Notes under the pieces: generated by a model
Told to the model about the DNA's origin: nothing
Databases searched by the model: none
Seen by the model: the letters and a program-made list of their open reading frames with translations, nothing else
Shown here: piece by piece, positions 1 through 8,020 of the stretch
Numbering within the stretch: the first letter of the stretch is position 1
Layout of the letters: every line of letters starts with the position of its first letter
Translations under genes and position numbers: made by a program
Source: Hyphomicrobium sulfonivorans
GTDB lineage: Bacteria > Pseudomonadota > Alphaproteobacteria > Rhizobiales > Hyphomicrobiaceae
Direction of reading: 5' to 3'
Assembly: GCF_013306565.1 (NCBI RefSeq)
Contig: NZ_PZPO01000001.1
Coordinates: forward strand, 62,001-126,000
Length of the DNA: 64,000 nt

Positions 1-1
1 G

Positions 2-184
2 GACCGAGCCCTGAGAATTACTCTGGGGCTGGTGTTGCTTTCGCTTGTGTTCCTCGGCCCGCAAACGCTGTGGGGCCTTGTCGGCTTCATTCCGCTGCTC
101 ACCGGGCTGGCTCGCGTTTGCCCCGCCTATAGCATTACCGGCGTCAGCACTTGCGGACAGCGATGCGCAGGCCCCAAATCCTGA
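2..184 (+). CDS. DUF2892 (YgaP-type) inner-membrane protein, 3' part only
   Basis: The reading frame is open from the window edge and ends at a TGA at 182-184, so only the last 60 residues are visible. They show a hydrophobic segment (LGLVLLSLVFLG), a short turn and a second hydrophobic stretch ending LTGLARVCPAYSITGVST, the typical C-terminus of the DUF2892/YgaP transmembrane family. In this family the domain often stands beside rhodaneses and sulfide-responsive genes, which fits the sulfur operon downstream. The end of the protein (CGQRCAGPKS) is cysteine-containing. Whether a rhodanese domain is fused at the N-terminus cannot be seen here. Confidence 0.75.
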   Translation, partial: DRALRITLGLVLLSLVFLGPQTLWGLVGFIPLLTGLARVCPAYSITGVSTCGQRCAGPKS

Positions 185-226
185 TCGAACTTCGCTCGCA
201 GTCGCAGCTGGCCAAAGGACGCCCAG

Positions 227-667
227 ATGGATCAGATACTCGCAGCCAACAGCGCGCTCGCCGCAACAATTGGCGGCGTTCTCATTGGCCTGTCGGCCGT
301 ACTGCTGATGGCCACCACGGGGCGCGTCGCCGGCATCAGCGGATTCGTATCGCGCTTGCTGCCGCCTTACGCCGATGACGCGTTTATCGCGCGCATCGCA
401 TTCATCGCGGGGCTGGTCGCAACACCGCTAATCTACAGCTTCGCAACTGGTCACGGCATTGGCATTTCAGTTTCCAGCAGCGTGCCGTTGCTGATCGCAG
501 CCGGATTGCTGGTCGGCTTTGGCGCCGTGCGCGGTGGCGGTTGCACCAGCGGTCACGGCGTCTGCGGCATCGCCCGCCTTTCGCCGCGCTCAATCGTTGC
601 GACGCTCGTGTTCATGGCAACCGCTGTCGCAACCGTGTTCATCGCCCGCCACGTGATCGGAGGCTGA
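227..667 (+). CDS. YeeE/YedE-family sulfur transport membrane protein (first half-size subunit)
   Basis: A 146-residue polytopic membrane protein with about four hydrophobic segments. It carries the family signature GGGCTSGHGVCG, with cysteines near residues 106 and 113; in YeeE-type thiosulfate transporters such conserved cysteines line the transport path. Full YeeE proteins are about twice this length, and here the family is split into two half-size proteins encoded in tandem, this gene and the next, which begins 3 bp downstream. The context of persulfide dioxygenase and sulfide:quinone oxidoreductase points to movement of thiosulfate or another reduced sulfur species across the inner membrane. 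The transported compound is inferred. Confidence 0.88.
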   Translation: MDQILAANSALAATIGGVLIGLSAVLLMATTGRVAGISGFVSRLLPPYADDAFIARIAFIAGLVATPLIYSFATGHGIGISVSSSVPLLIAAGLLVGFGAVRGGGCTSGHGVCGIARLSPRSIVATLVFMATAVATVFIARHVIGG

Positions 668-669
668 AG

Positions 670-1110
670 ATGCAGATCATCTTTTCATTTGTTGCAGGAC
701 TTCTGTTCAGCCTGGGGCTTGTCGTCTCTGGACTGATCAATCCCGCCAAAGTGCAGAACTTCCTCGATCTAGCCGGCACCTGGGACCCCAGCCTCGCCTT
801 CACGATGGCCGCCGCCATTGTAACGACGGCAATCGGCTATCGGCTGGCGTTTCGTAATTCCAGGCCGCTGTTCGCTGACGCGTTCCAACTGCCGACAGCT
901 AAGGCCATCGACATTCGGCTTGTAGGAGGCGCGGCAGTGTTTGGCATCGGCTGGGGCCTCATCGGCTTCTGTCCGGGTCCAGCAGTGGCGGCACTGGCAA
1001 CCGGATCGACATCGGCCTTCATCTTCGTTGGCGCCATGCTGGCCGGCATGTTTCTGGCCCGCACACTCGAACGGCCATCTTCCCCATCTGCTCCGCAGAC
1101 AAAAATTTAG
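670..1110 (+). CDS. DUF6691/YeeE-YedE-family membrane protein (second half-size subunit)
   Basis: A 146-residue membrane protein. The ATG at 670 was chosen over an upstream in-frame codon at 541 because 541 lies deep inside the preceding gene, and because the sequence from 670 starts directly with a hydrophobic segment (FSFVAGLLFSLGLVVSG). The motif GLIGFCPGPAV, with a cysteine at residue 101, matches the second half of YeeE-like transporters. It is separated by 2 bp from the first half and probably pairs with it to form one transport unit. A GGAGG ribosome binding site for the next gene overlaps its stop codon, so translation is likely coupled. Confidence 0.87.
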   Translation: MQIIFSFVAGLLFSLGLVVSGLINPAKVQNFLDLAGTWDPSLAFTMAAAIVTTAIGYRLAFRNSRPLFADAFQLPTAKAIDIRLVGGAAVFGIGWGLIGFCPGPAVAALATGSTSAFIFVGAMLAGMFLARTLERPSSPSAPQTKI

Positions 1111-1121
1111 TGGAGGTCACC

Positions 1122-2012
1122 ATGAGCATTCCCCACACCGTCGATCTCAGCGTGAAGCCGCAGATCACTGCGTTCTTCGATGAACCAACCAACACCATCA
1201 GCTATGTGGTGAAAGATCCGCATTCGAACGCGTGCGCCATCATCGACAGCGTCATGGACATCGACTACGCCGCCGGACGCATCGCCTATGAGTCCGCGGA
1301 CGAGATCATCGACTTCGTCAAAAAGAACGATCTCAAGGTCGAGTGGCTGATCGAGACGCACGCCCACGCCGATCACCTTTCAGCGGCGCCGTATATCCAG
1401 AGCAAGGTCGGCGGCAAGCTGGGCATCGGCGAGAATATCAAGATCGTGCAGCAGGTGTTCGGCAAGATCTTCAACGAAGGCACCGAGTTCCAGCGCGACG
1501 GCAGCCAGTTCGATCGGCTGTTCAACGATGGCGATACGTATCAGATCGGCTCGATGACCGCGTTCGCCATGCTGACGCCAGGCCATACGCCCGCATGCAT
1601 GACGCATGTGATCGGTGACGCCGCCTTCGTGGGCGACACGCTGTTCATGCCCGATGGCGGCACCGCCCGCGCCGACTTCCCCGGTGGGGATGCCCGCACA
1701 TTGTTCCGGTCCATCAAACGGGTGCTCGAACTGCCGCCGCAGATGCGTCTGTTCATGTGTCACGACTATGCGCCCGGCGGCCGCGAGATCAAATGGGAGA
1801 CCACGGTCGGCGAGGAGCGCGAGCACAACATCCACGTCCGCGACAGCGTTACCGAGGATGAGTTCGTCGCCATGCGGGAGGCCCGGGACAGCACGCTGGA
1901 GCTGCCGAAGCTCATCATCCCGTCGATCCAGGTCAACATCCGCGGCGGAAATCTGCCCGAGCCCGATGAATCCGGCAAACGGCATCTCAAGGTGCCGATC
2001 AATGAGCTATAA
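1122..2012 (+). CDS. MBL-fold persulfide dioxygenase (ETHE1/Blh-type)
   Basis: A 296-residue metallo-beta-lactamase-fold protein with the metal-binding motif THAHADHL (ligands near H80, H82, D84, H85), then GHTPACMTH, GDTLF and CHDY. This arrangement and length fit the mononuclear-iron persulfide dioxygenase group (ETHE1, Blh), which oxidises glutathione persulfide to sulfite. The ATG at 1122 follows GGAGG at 1112-1116 at good spacing; the in-frame GTG at 1110 overlaps that site and is less likely. In classical Blh proteins the MBL domain is fused to a DUF442 phosphatase-like domain. Here DUF442 is missing from this protein and appears on the next gene. Confidence 0.88.
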   Translation: MSIPHTVDLSVKPQITAFFDEPTNTISYVVKDPHSNACAIIDSVMDIDYAAGRIAYESADEIIDFVKKNDLKVEWLIETHAHADHLSAAPYIQSKVGGKLGIGENIKIVQQVFGKIFNEGTEFQRDGSQFDRLFNDGDTYQIGSMTAFAMLTPGHTPACMTHVIGDAAFVGDTLFMPDGGTARADFPGGDARTLFRSIKRVLELPPQMRLFMCHDYAPGGREIKWETTVGEEREHNIHVRDSVTEDEFVAMREARDSTLELPKLIIPSIQVNIRGGNLPEPDESGKRHLKVPINEL

Positions 2013-2045
2013 GGTCCTCCAACATAGCAGAGGAGGAAGCACGCC

Positions 2046-3710
2046 ATGGCCAAGGAGCTAACTGGGGAACTGTCGGTCGCGGGGCAGATCAGCCCCGCCG
2101 AGATGACGGATCTGGCGGCCGACGGCTTCCGGTCGATCATTTGCAACCGGCCCGACGGCGAAGGCGCCGATCAGCCTTCGTTTGCCGAAATTGCCGCTGC
2201 CGCGGCTGCCGCCGGGCTTCAGGCTCGCTATGTGCCGATCACCGCTGGCCAGGTGAGCGACGCCGATGCCACCGCGTTCGCAGCGGCCCTGACCGAACTC
2301 CCCAAGCCGGTGCTCGCCTACTGCCGCAGCGGCACCCGCTCCACCATCCTCTGGGCGATGACCGAAGCTGGCAAGCGTCCCGCCGATGACATCGTCAACC
2401 GCGCCCGATTGGCCGGATACGATGTCACCGGCGTGATGCAGCGCGTGGCCAAGGACGGTGCGGCCGCAACGGATAAGCCCGTCGCCAGCCACGATATCGT
2501 TATCGTCGGCGGCGGCGCGGCGGGCACTGCGGTTGCAGCAAGCCTTCTGCGCCGTGCTCCGGACCTCGACATCGCCGTCATCGATCCGGCCGAAACCCAT
2601 TACTATCAGCCCGGCTGGACGATGGTCGGCGGCGGAATTTTCAGCGCCGAGTCGACTGCGAAATCGATGGCCTCAGTGCTGCCGGGGCGCGTCACCTGGA
2701 TCAAAGCTGCTGTCGCCAGCTTCTCGCCCGAAACCAACAGCGTTCTGCTCGAGGGCTGCCGCGCGATCCGTTACAACCACCTCATCGTCTGCCCCGGTAT
2801 CAAGCTGAACTGGAACGGTGTCGAGGGTCTCAGCGAAACTCTCGGCCACAACGGCGTGACATCCAATTACCGCTACGATCTGGCGCCCTACACGTGGGAG
2901 CTGGTGCGCAATCTGAAATCCGGCAAAGCCATTTTCACTCAGCCGCCGATGCCGATCAAATGCGCCGGCGCGCCGCAGAAAGCGATGTATCTCTCTGCCG
3001 ACCACTGGCTGCGCACGGGACACCTTAAGGACATCGACGTCAGCTTTTACAATGCGGGCGGTGTGCTGTTCGGCGTGCCCGAATATGTCCCTGCACTGAT
3101 GAACTACGTCGAGCGCTACAACGCGCAGCTCAAGTTCAATCACAATCTCATTGCCATCGATGGTCCCGCACAACGGGCCTGGTTCAAGAAAACCGGCCCC
3201 GATGGTGCAACGGAAACGGTCGAAACATCGTTCGACATGATCCACGTCTGCCCGCCGCAGCTTGCACCGGATTTCATTCGCGCCAGTCCGCTGGCCGATA
3301 GCGCCGGATGGATCGATGTCGATCACGCCACGCTGCGTCACAAGCGCTTTGCGAACATCTACGGATTGGGTGACGCCGCCTGCACGCCGAATGCAAAAAC
3401 TGCGGCGGCGGCCCGCAAGCAGGCGCCCGTCGTGGCAGAGAACATCCTTTGTGACAAAGGTCGTCTCACGATAGTTCGCGCCTATGATGGCTATGGTTCG
3501 TGTCCACTCACCGTCGAGCGCGGCAAGATCGTGCTGGCCGAGTTCTGCTACGGCGGCAAGGTCACGCCCACATTCCCGCGCTTCGTCATCGACGGCATGA
3601 AGCCCTCGCGCACTGCGTGGCTGCTCAAGGCGCGGCTGCTGCCGCCGATCTACTGGCGCGCGATGCTGAAGGGCCGCGAGTGGCTGGCTAAACCGAAAGA
3701 CTTTGCCTGA
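2046..3710 (+). CDS. DUF442 (phosphatase/rhodanese-like) fused to sulfide:quinone oxidoreductase
   Basis: A two-domain protein of 554 residues. Residues about 1-120 are a DUF442 domain with the active-site loop CRSGTR at C93, the cysteine-containing loop of rhodanese/PTP-like sulfur-transfer domains. From about residue 148 a flavoprotein begins with the FAD motif VGGGAAG. Two cysteines expected of type II (SQOR-like) sulfide:quinone oxidoreductases are present: C306 in KCAGAPQK and C446 in GDAACTPN. The enzyme should oxidise sulfide at the membrane, reduce quinone, and pass sulfane sulfur to a thiol acceptor, perhaps through the DUF442 cysteine. It lies 33 bp after the dioxygenase and overlaps the exporter gene by one base, so the three are one operon. 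Confidence 0.9.
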   Translation: MAKELTGELSVAGQISPAEMTDLAADGFRSIICNRPDGEGADQPSFAEIAAAAAAAGLQARYVPITAGQVSDADATAFAAALTELPKPVLAYCRSGTRSTILWAMTEAGKRPADDIVNRARLAGYDVTGVMQRVAKDGAAATDKPVASHDIVIVGGGAAGTAVAASLLRRAPDLDIAVIDPAETHYYQPGWTMVGGGIFSAESTAKSMASVLPGRVTWIKAAVASFSPETNSVLLEGCRAIRYNHLIVCPGIKLNWNGVEGLSETLGHNGVTSNYRYDLAPYTWELVRNLKSGKAIFTQPPMPIKCAGAPQKAMYLSADHWLRTGHLKDIDVSFYNAGGVLFGVPEYVPALMNYVERYNAQLKFNHNLIAIDGPAQRAWFKKTGPDGATETVETSFDMIHVCPPQLAPDFIRASPLADSAGWIDVDHATLRHKRFANIYGLGDAACTPNAKTAAAARKQAPVVAENILCDKGRLTIVRAYDGYGSCPLTVERGKIVLAEFCYGGKVTPTFPRFVIDGMKPSRTAWLLKARLLPPIYWRAMLKGREWLAKPKDFA

Positions 3711-4492
3711 TGCTGCAAGACCTGCTGGCGACCGCTTCCGGCGTGCTCGTTGGCTTTGTGCTGGGGTTGGTGGGCGGTGGCGGATCCGTGCTCGCCGTCC
3801 CCCTGCTGGTTTACGTGGTTGGTGTGCCCTCACCGCATGTTGCAATTGGCACCAGCGCTGTTGCGGTGGCTGTCAGCGCGCTGGCAAATCTTATCGGCCA
3901 TGCGCGTTCCGGCCATGTGAAATGGCCATGCGCGCTGGTATTCGCCACCGCCGGTGTCGTTGGCGCCGCTATCGGTTCAACACTTGGCAAGCAGTTCGAT
4001 GGCCAGAAGCTGCTGACGTTATTTGGCGCGCTGATGATCGCGATAGCGGCCTTCATGTTCTGGAACCGCAATACCGAGGGCGATATCAGCGTTCGCCTCA
4101 CGTCCGGTTCCGCGCCCAAACTGATGCCCTGGCTACTGGCCTATGGCAGCGGCGTCGGCGTTCTTGCAGGCTTCTTTGGCATCGGCGGCGGCTTCCTCAT
4201 TGTGCCAGCCATCATGGCCGCCACCGGCATGCCGCTCATCTTCGCCATCGGATCGTCGCTGGTTTCGGTGTTTGCATTCGGCCTGACAACCGCGGGCAAT
4301 TATGCCGTGTCCGGACTTATCGACTGGGAGCTGGTGGCGTTTTTCATCGGCGGCGGCATAGTCGGTGGGATTTTTGGTCAATTTGCTGCGCGCGCCTTAG
4401 CCTCAAAAAAGCAACTTCTGGCTACTATGTTCGCGATGTTCGTCGCTGGAGTCGGTGCCTATGTCGTGTGGCGCGGTCTCAGCGGGACGTAA
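3710..4492 (+). CDS. TauE/SafE-family sulfite/sulfonate exporter
   Basis: A 260-residue polytopic membrane protein with two internally similar halves. Each half has a glycine-rich membrane motif (VLGLVGGGGSVLAVPLLVYV in the first; FFGIGGGFLIVPAI in the second), diagnostic of the TauE/SafE permease family. The start codon overlaps the stop of the sulfide:quinone oxidoreductase by one base (TGATG), indicating translational coupling. In this operon its likely job is export of sulfite produced by the persulfide dioxygenase. The substrate is inferred from neighbours, since family members also move sulfoacetate and other organic anions. Confidence 0.9.
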   Translation: MLQDLLATASGVLVGFVLGLVGGGGSVLAVPLLVYVVGVPSPHVAIGTSAVAVAVSALANLIGHARSGHVKWPCALVFATAGVVGAAIGSTLGKQFDGQKLLTLFGALMIAIAAFMFWNRNTEGDISVRLTSGSAPKLMPWLLAYGSGVGVLAGFFGIGGGFLIVPAIMAATGMPLIFAIGSSLVSVFAFGLTTAGNYAVSGLIDWELVAFFIGGGIVGGIFGQFAARALASKKQLLATMFAMFVAGVGAYVVWRGLSGT

Positions 4493-4715
4493 CGGTGCGA
4501 TCGCATGGCATTTCAATGCGCGAGCGGCGAAAACTGCGGATTGCACGTCGATACTACCGCGCGTGGTTAACGGCAATAAAACCTACCTTAAGCTGCATTC
4601 ACCGTGACCCATCTTTGCCACCATTTCCGGTCTTATTGCCACGACCTGCCGAGACAATATGTGCCAGCGTCGACCCCAGTCCAGAAACACAAAACCAAAT
4701 AAGAGCTTGAAAAAT

Positions 4716-5336
4716 ATGCGCACTACGCTTGCCGTTGTAACCCTTCTCGTCGGCGCGACGGCCGCCGCCGCTGACTGCACCAAAGAGGTAAACGACGCTT
4801 TCGCCAAACTCCGCGAGTCCTCCGCGTTCCGGATGCAGACCAAGATCACCAATGCGCAGGGCAGCCTGACGATGAGCAACGACTACGTGCTCCCTGATCG
4901 CATGCACCAGACCGTGTCCATGGAAAAGGGCCCCGGCAACATGGAGATGATCCTCGTCGGCGATAAGGCCTGGAGCAAGCAGGAGAATACCGGCTGGGCC
5001 GAGATGCCGCCGAATTTCGCCAGCTCCATCGCCAAGCAGATGAAGGAAACCGTCGCCGAGCCGCCCAAGGACGTTCAGGCCTACGAATGCCTCGGCGATG
5101 TCGAGTTCGAGGGCAAGACCTACAAGGGCTTCAAAGCCAAGCTGGCTGCCAAGGAAGGTGCTCAGGCTCCGGGGGAAGCCAACGTGCAGACGGTCTATGT
5201 CGATAAGGATCTCGGCATTCCGGTGCGTAACATTGTGACCTCCGAGAAGGAGCCGGACAAGCTGCTGTTCGACGGCAAGTTTGAGCTTCGCGACGGCCTG
5301 AAGATTGAACCGCCGAAGGTTTCAGACGCACCCTGA
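4716..5336 (+). CDS. Secreted hypothetical protein, possibly LolA/LppX-like
   Basis: A 206-residue protein beginning with a signal peptide (MRTTLAVVTLLVGATAAAA, cleavage likely before DCTK). The ATG at 4716 was chosen because the signal peptide starts there; an in-frame codon 57 bp upstream would put a charged, non-signal extension in front. The mature part is rich in beta-strand-like alternation, with repeated turns on 'model of treated lipid' style sequence (TNAQGSLTM, GPGNMEMILVGDKAW, TVYVDKDLGIPVRN). That pattern resembles LolA/LppX-fold periplasmic lipoprotein carriers, but I do not recognise a named family. Two cysteines (in DCTK and YECLG) could form a disulfide. A terminator follows about 90 bp downstream. 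Confidence 0.7.
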   Translation: MRTTLAVVTLLVGATAAAADCTKEVNDAFAKLRESSAFRMQTKITNAQGSLTMSNDYVLPDRMHQTVSMEKGPGNMEMILVGDKAWSKQENTGWAEMPPNFASSIAKQMKETVAEPPKDVQAYECLGDVEFEGKTYKGFKAKLAAKEGAQAPGEANVQTVYVDKDLGIPVRNIVTSEKEPDKLLFDGKFELRDGLKIEPPKVSDAP

Positions 5337-5426
5337 TGCGATTGCGCCTGAGTTGAAGTTGAGCACGCGTTCAAACGCTCGCTCAACCCGGCCAAGCTCA
5401 ATGAAGATGACGAGGCTCGCGCGGCA

Positions 5427-5447
5427 CCCGCCACGCGGGCCTTTTTT
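5427..5447 (+). terminator. Rho-independent terminator after the secreted hypothetical gene
   Basis: A stem CCCGC/GCGGG (5427-5431 and 5435-5439) with a CAC loop is followed by CC and a run of six T on the + strand. It sits about 90 bp downstream of the stop at 5336 and before the convergent VWA gene. There is no T-run in the opposite direction, so it should act on + strand transcripts only. Confidence 0.65.
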
Positions 5448-5614
5448 GTTAGGCGGGCAAGGAGGGCGGCTTTATCCGGTCCGCCGACGCCGTCGATTGC
5501 AGATCGGTTGCCAAGATTCTCGGAGTGTCCGAAACACGCGGAGCGCAGAAAACACTCCGGGGACGGCTGGCGGCCGATTTGAAGCTATGGCGCCGGGCCA
5601 GATCGGCTTGCGGG

Positions 5615-6451
5615 TCAGCGATGCACGGTGCTGCTGTTGAGAGCTTCGTTGTTCAGCAGCTCCGGCGTCACATCGCTCACCATCGGGCAAGCCAGCGTTG
5701 TTTGCAGCGCGTCGATCACCTGCTCGGCCGTATCGGTCGCGGCATAGATGCCACCGGTCTCATCGGCCAGACAGCGGGATTCAAAACTGCCGCCGGGGCC
5801 GATCGCACTCGCAATCTGATAGCTGATGACGTGAACGGTCGTCTGCGCGCCCTCATCACGCAGCGCCTGCGCCAGTGCGCACGGAGAACCGCCGCACGTT
5901 TCCTCGCCATCCGTCAGCAGCACGATCGTCACCGGCCTGTTGCGGAAATCGAGCACCTCGGCCGCCCGCCGCACCGACGTGGTCAGCGGCGTTTTCCCGT
6001 CCGGTTGCAGCCGGTCGATGCGCGCCATGATTTTGTCGGCAGCATCTTCCGAGGGGCGCAGTTCCAGCGAAATGTTGCTACAGGCATCACGCCGGCCAGG
6101 GCCGTAGGTGATCAGCCCGATGTGCCGACGCTTGGAGACCTGTGGCAGCACATGGGCCAGAGCTCCGCGCACGGCATCAATGCGGCGGAGGCCGGATTTT
6201 TCGCCGGAGGATGCCGCCATCGAGCGCGATGCATCAAAGACAATCATCACGTCTTCGGTGCAGGGCTGCTGCGCCTGCAAACCACCGGAAAACGCAGCTA
6301 GCGCACCAAGAGCGACCGCAACCCGGGCCGCGGATGTCACCCCTATGCGACGACCGACCGATCGGTAGCGCTGAAGCGAAGGGAAATGCGTAACGCTCTG
6401 AGAAGACGAGCCAACAATCTGTTCGAAAGGTTCGCCCCGATCAGCTGTCAC
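5615..6451 (-). CDS. Secreted VWA-domain protein at the 3' end of the mxa operon
   Basis: A protein of up to 278 residues with a signal-like hydrophobic stretch (ARVAVALGALAAFSGGLQA), then a von Willebrand factor A domain with the metal-ion site motif DASRSM and later TDGEETCGG. The longest frame starts at a GTG at 6451, overlapping the stop of the beta-propeller gene by 4 bases. A start at a GTG nearer the signal peptide (in VTSAARV, near 6340) is also possible because the first 35 residues look unlike a signal sequence. The gene is the last of the mxa-oriented run. VWA proteins MxaC and MxaL in the same operon are linked to calcium insertion, so a related chaperone role is plausible but unproven. 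It may occupy the place of mxaE in other methylotrophs; I cannot confirm that. Confidence 0.78.
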   Translation of the reverse strand: MTADRGEPFEQIVGSSSQSVTHFPSLQRYRSVGRRIGVTSAARVAVALGALAAFSGGLQAQQPCTEDVMIVFDASRSMAASSGEKSGLRRIDAVRGALAHVLPQVSKRRHIGLITYGPGRRDACSNISLELRPSEDAADKIMARIDRLQPDGKTPLTTSVRRAAEVLDFRNRPVTIVLLTDGEETCGGSPCALAQALRDEGAQTTVHVISYQIASAIGPGGSFESRCLADETGGIYAATDTAEQVIDALQTTLACPMVSDVTPELLNNEALNSSTVHR

Positions 6452-7458
6452 GGCTGGGCACCGCCACTTGCATCAGGTGTCGCGCCGTCGCCGACCCGGC
6501 CAACCTGAGGAACCACCGCCAGCGCCCGAGCGCCGCCGCCCGTCGTGATGCGTTTCACTTCCTTGCCGGTGGACATATCCAGTACCGACACATCGCCGGA
6601 GAACCAGTTTGCAACGTAGGCTTTCCGGTCGTCGGGCAATATCGCAACGCCCTCCGGGAAGCGACCAACCTTGCCGGTCGCAACGGATTTCAGCGTCTCG
6701 GCGTCAATGATGCTAACCGAGCCCGCACCCTGGCTTGCGATCAACACTTTCTCGCCGTTGCGGCTGGTGGCAAGCCCATATGGCATCGGCCCGGTAGGGA
6801 TAGTGGCCTCAGTCCGCAGCGTTTTGATGCTGACCACGGAAACGTTCGCGCTCTGCACATTGGCGACGTAAACACGCTGGCCGTCTGGCGACGCGGTCAG
6901 GGCGAATGGCGCCTTCCCAACCGGGATAGTCGCGACGACGGCGAGCGTCGTCGTATTCAGAATGCTGAGCGAATTACCTTCGCGATTAGCAACGAACACC
7001 AGCGATCCGCCCGGGCTCGCAACGATACCGGCAGGTGAATGCCCCACCGGCGCGCGGCGCAGCACCTGGCCATCAGCCGGGTTCACGGCGGTCACGGTAT
7101 TCGCATTCCAGTCGCTGACGAAAAGCGTGCCATCGCGGCTGACGGTGATGCCGAACGGAGTGCCGTCGAGCTTGATCGAGCGCACGACCTTGCGTGCTGC
7201 CGCATCGATCACCGAAATTTCGGATCGCTCGGGGTGGGTGACGTAGAGCGCTGATCCGGTCGGATCAACCGCTATTCCAGCCGGTGCAAACGCCACCGGA
7301 ATGCTGGCGACGACTTCGTCAGAACCAGCATCGACGACGCTGACCGTCGCCGCGTCCTGATTGACAACGAAGACCAGCACCTGATCGTTAGCCGCGAATA
7401 CCGGCACCGCAAAGAGCAATGCCATCAGCCCATAAATCAGGCGCTGGATCTTCTTCAT
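6448..7458 (-). CDS. Secreted YVTN-type beta-propeller protein
   Basis: A 336-residue protein with a signal peptide (LIYGLMALLFAVPVFA) followed by about seven repeats of roughly 42 residues. The repeats contain elements such as SVVDAGSDEVVASIPV, YVTHPERSEISVID and YVANWFSGDVSVLD, the YVTN/YncE seven-bladed propeller pattern. Propellers of this kind are found with PQQ-dependent alcohol oxidation systems. It starts 10 bp after mxaD and overlaps the VWA gene by 4 bases, so it belongs to the mxa transcript. Its exact role is unknown; a periplasmic scaffold or accessory role for methanol dehydrogenase is inference. Confidence 0.88.
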   Translation of the reverse strand: MKKIQRLIYGLMALLFAVPVFAANDQVLVFVVNQDAATVSVVDAGSDEVVASIPVAFAPAGIAVDPTGSALYVTHPERSEISVIDAAARKVVRSIKLDGTPFGITVSRDGTLFVSDWNANTVTAVNPADGQVLRRAPVGHSPAGIVASPGGSLVFVANREGNSLSILNTTTLAVVATIPVGKAPFALTASPDGQRVYVANVQSANVSVVSIKTLRTEATIPTGPMPYGLATSRNGEKVLIASQGAGSVSIIDAETLKSVATGKVGRFPEGVAILPDDRKAYVANWFSGDVSVLDMSTGKEVKRITTGGGARALAVVPQVGRVGDGATPDASGGAQP

Positions 7459-7467
7459 GCTGTCTAC

Positions 7468-8004
7468 TTACTTCGCTTCGACCTTGGCCTTCAGGCCGTT
7501 CAGGCCTTCGGTGATGTAGTCCTTCATTGCCTTGATGGCCGCAGCGTCATTGCGGTCAGGCGCGGGCTCGTTGCCGGTGTCGGCGCGATAGAAACGGCCC
7601 ATCCACTTGACGGTGCTGCCACCATCTGCGCCGGGCTTCACGGTGATCTCAGACGTGTACGAGCTGACCGGAAGCACATCGACCTTCTCGCGGTTGAGGC
7701 GGTAAAGGTAGGTCATTTCCGTATCGCTGTAGTAGTCGAGACCTTCTTCGAGCTCACCGCCGTTCTTGAGCGTGATGGTGCGGGTTGCGCCGGAATCGAC
7801 ACCACCCTTGCCTTCGCTCTTGGTCAGAGCCGGATTCCAGTTAGCGATGCCGCCGAAGTCCTTCACGACCGACCATACTGCGTCTGGAGGCGCTGCAATC
7901 TCTATGCTTTCCTCAACCTTCTGCGGGGTTGGGCCGTGGGCCCATACAGGCGAGGCAACCAGAAGGGCAACAAGGGCGGGCATGAGAGAGCGCAACAAAC
8001 TCAT
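7468..8004 (-). CDS. mxaD: Methanol oxidation accessory protein MxaD (SRPBCC/START-like)
   Basis: A 178-residue periplasmic protein. The ATG at 8004 was chosen because it begins a clear signal peptide (MSLLRSLMPALVALLVASPVWA) and is preceded by a purine-rich AGGAG; a longer frame from 8064 would overlap mxaL. The mature protein is an SRPBCC (polyketide cyclase-like) domain containing IAAPPDAVWSVVKDFGGIANWNPAL. In Methylobacterium, MxaD is periplasmic and increases the rate of interaction between methanol dehydrogenase and cytochrome cL. The position directly after mxaL matches the conserved mxaACKLD order. It is separated from mxaL by 16 bp. Confidence 0.9.
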   Translation of the reverse strand: MSLLRSLMPALVALLVASPVWAHGPTPQKVEESIEIAAPPDAVWSVVKDFGGIANWNPALTKSEGKGGVDSGATRTITLKNGGELEEGLDYYSDTEMTYLYRLNREKVDVLPVSSYTSEITVKPGADGGSTVKWMGRFYRADTGNEPAPDRNDAAAIKAMKDYITEGLNGLKAKVEAK

Positions 8005-8020
8005 ATAGTCTCCTGTGGGT

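Noticed and set aside
2673..3845. A 390-codon minus-strand frame across the sulfide:quinone oxidoreductase
   Set aside because: Antisense to a protein with complete flavoprotein and catalytic motifs; no ribosome site.
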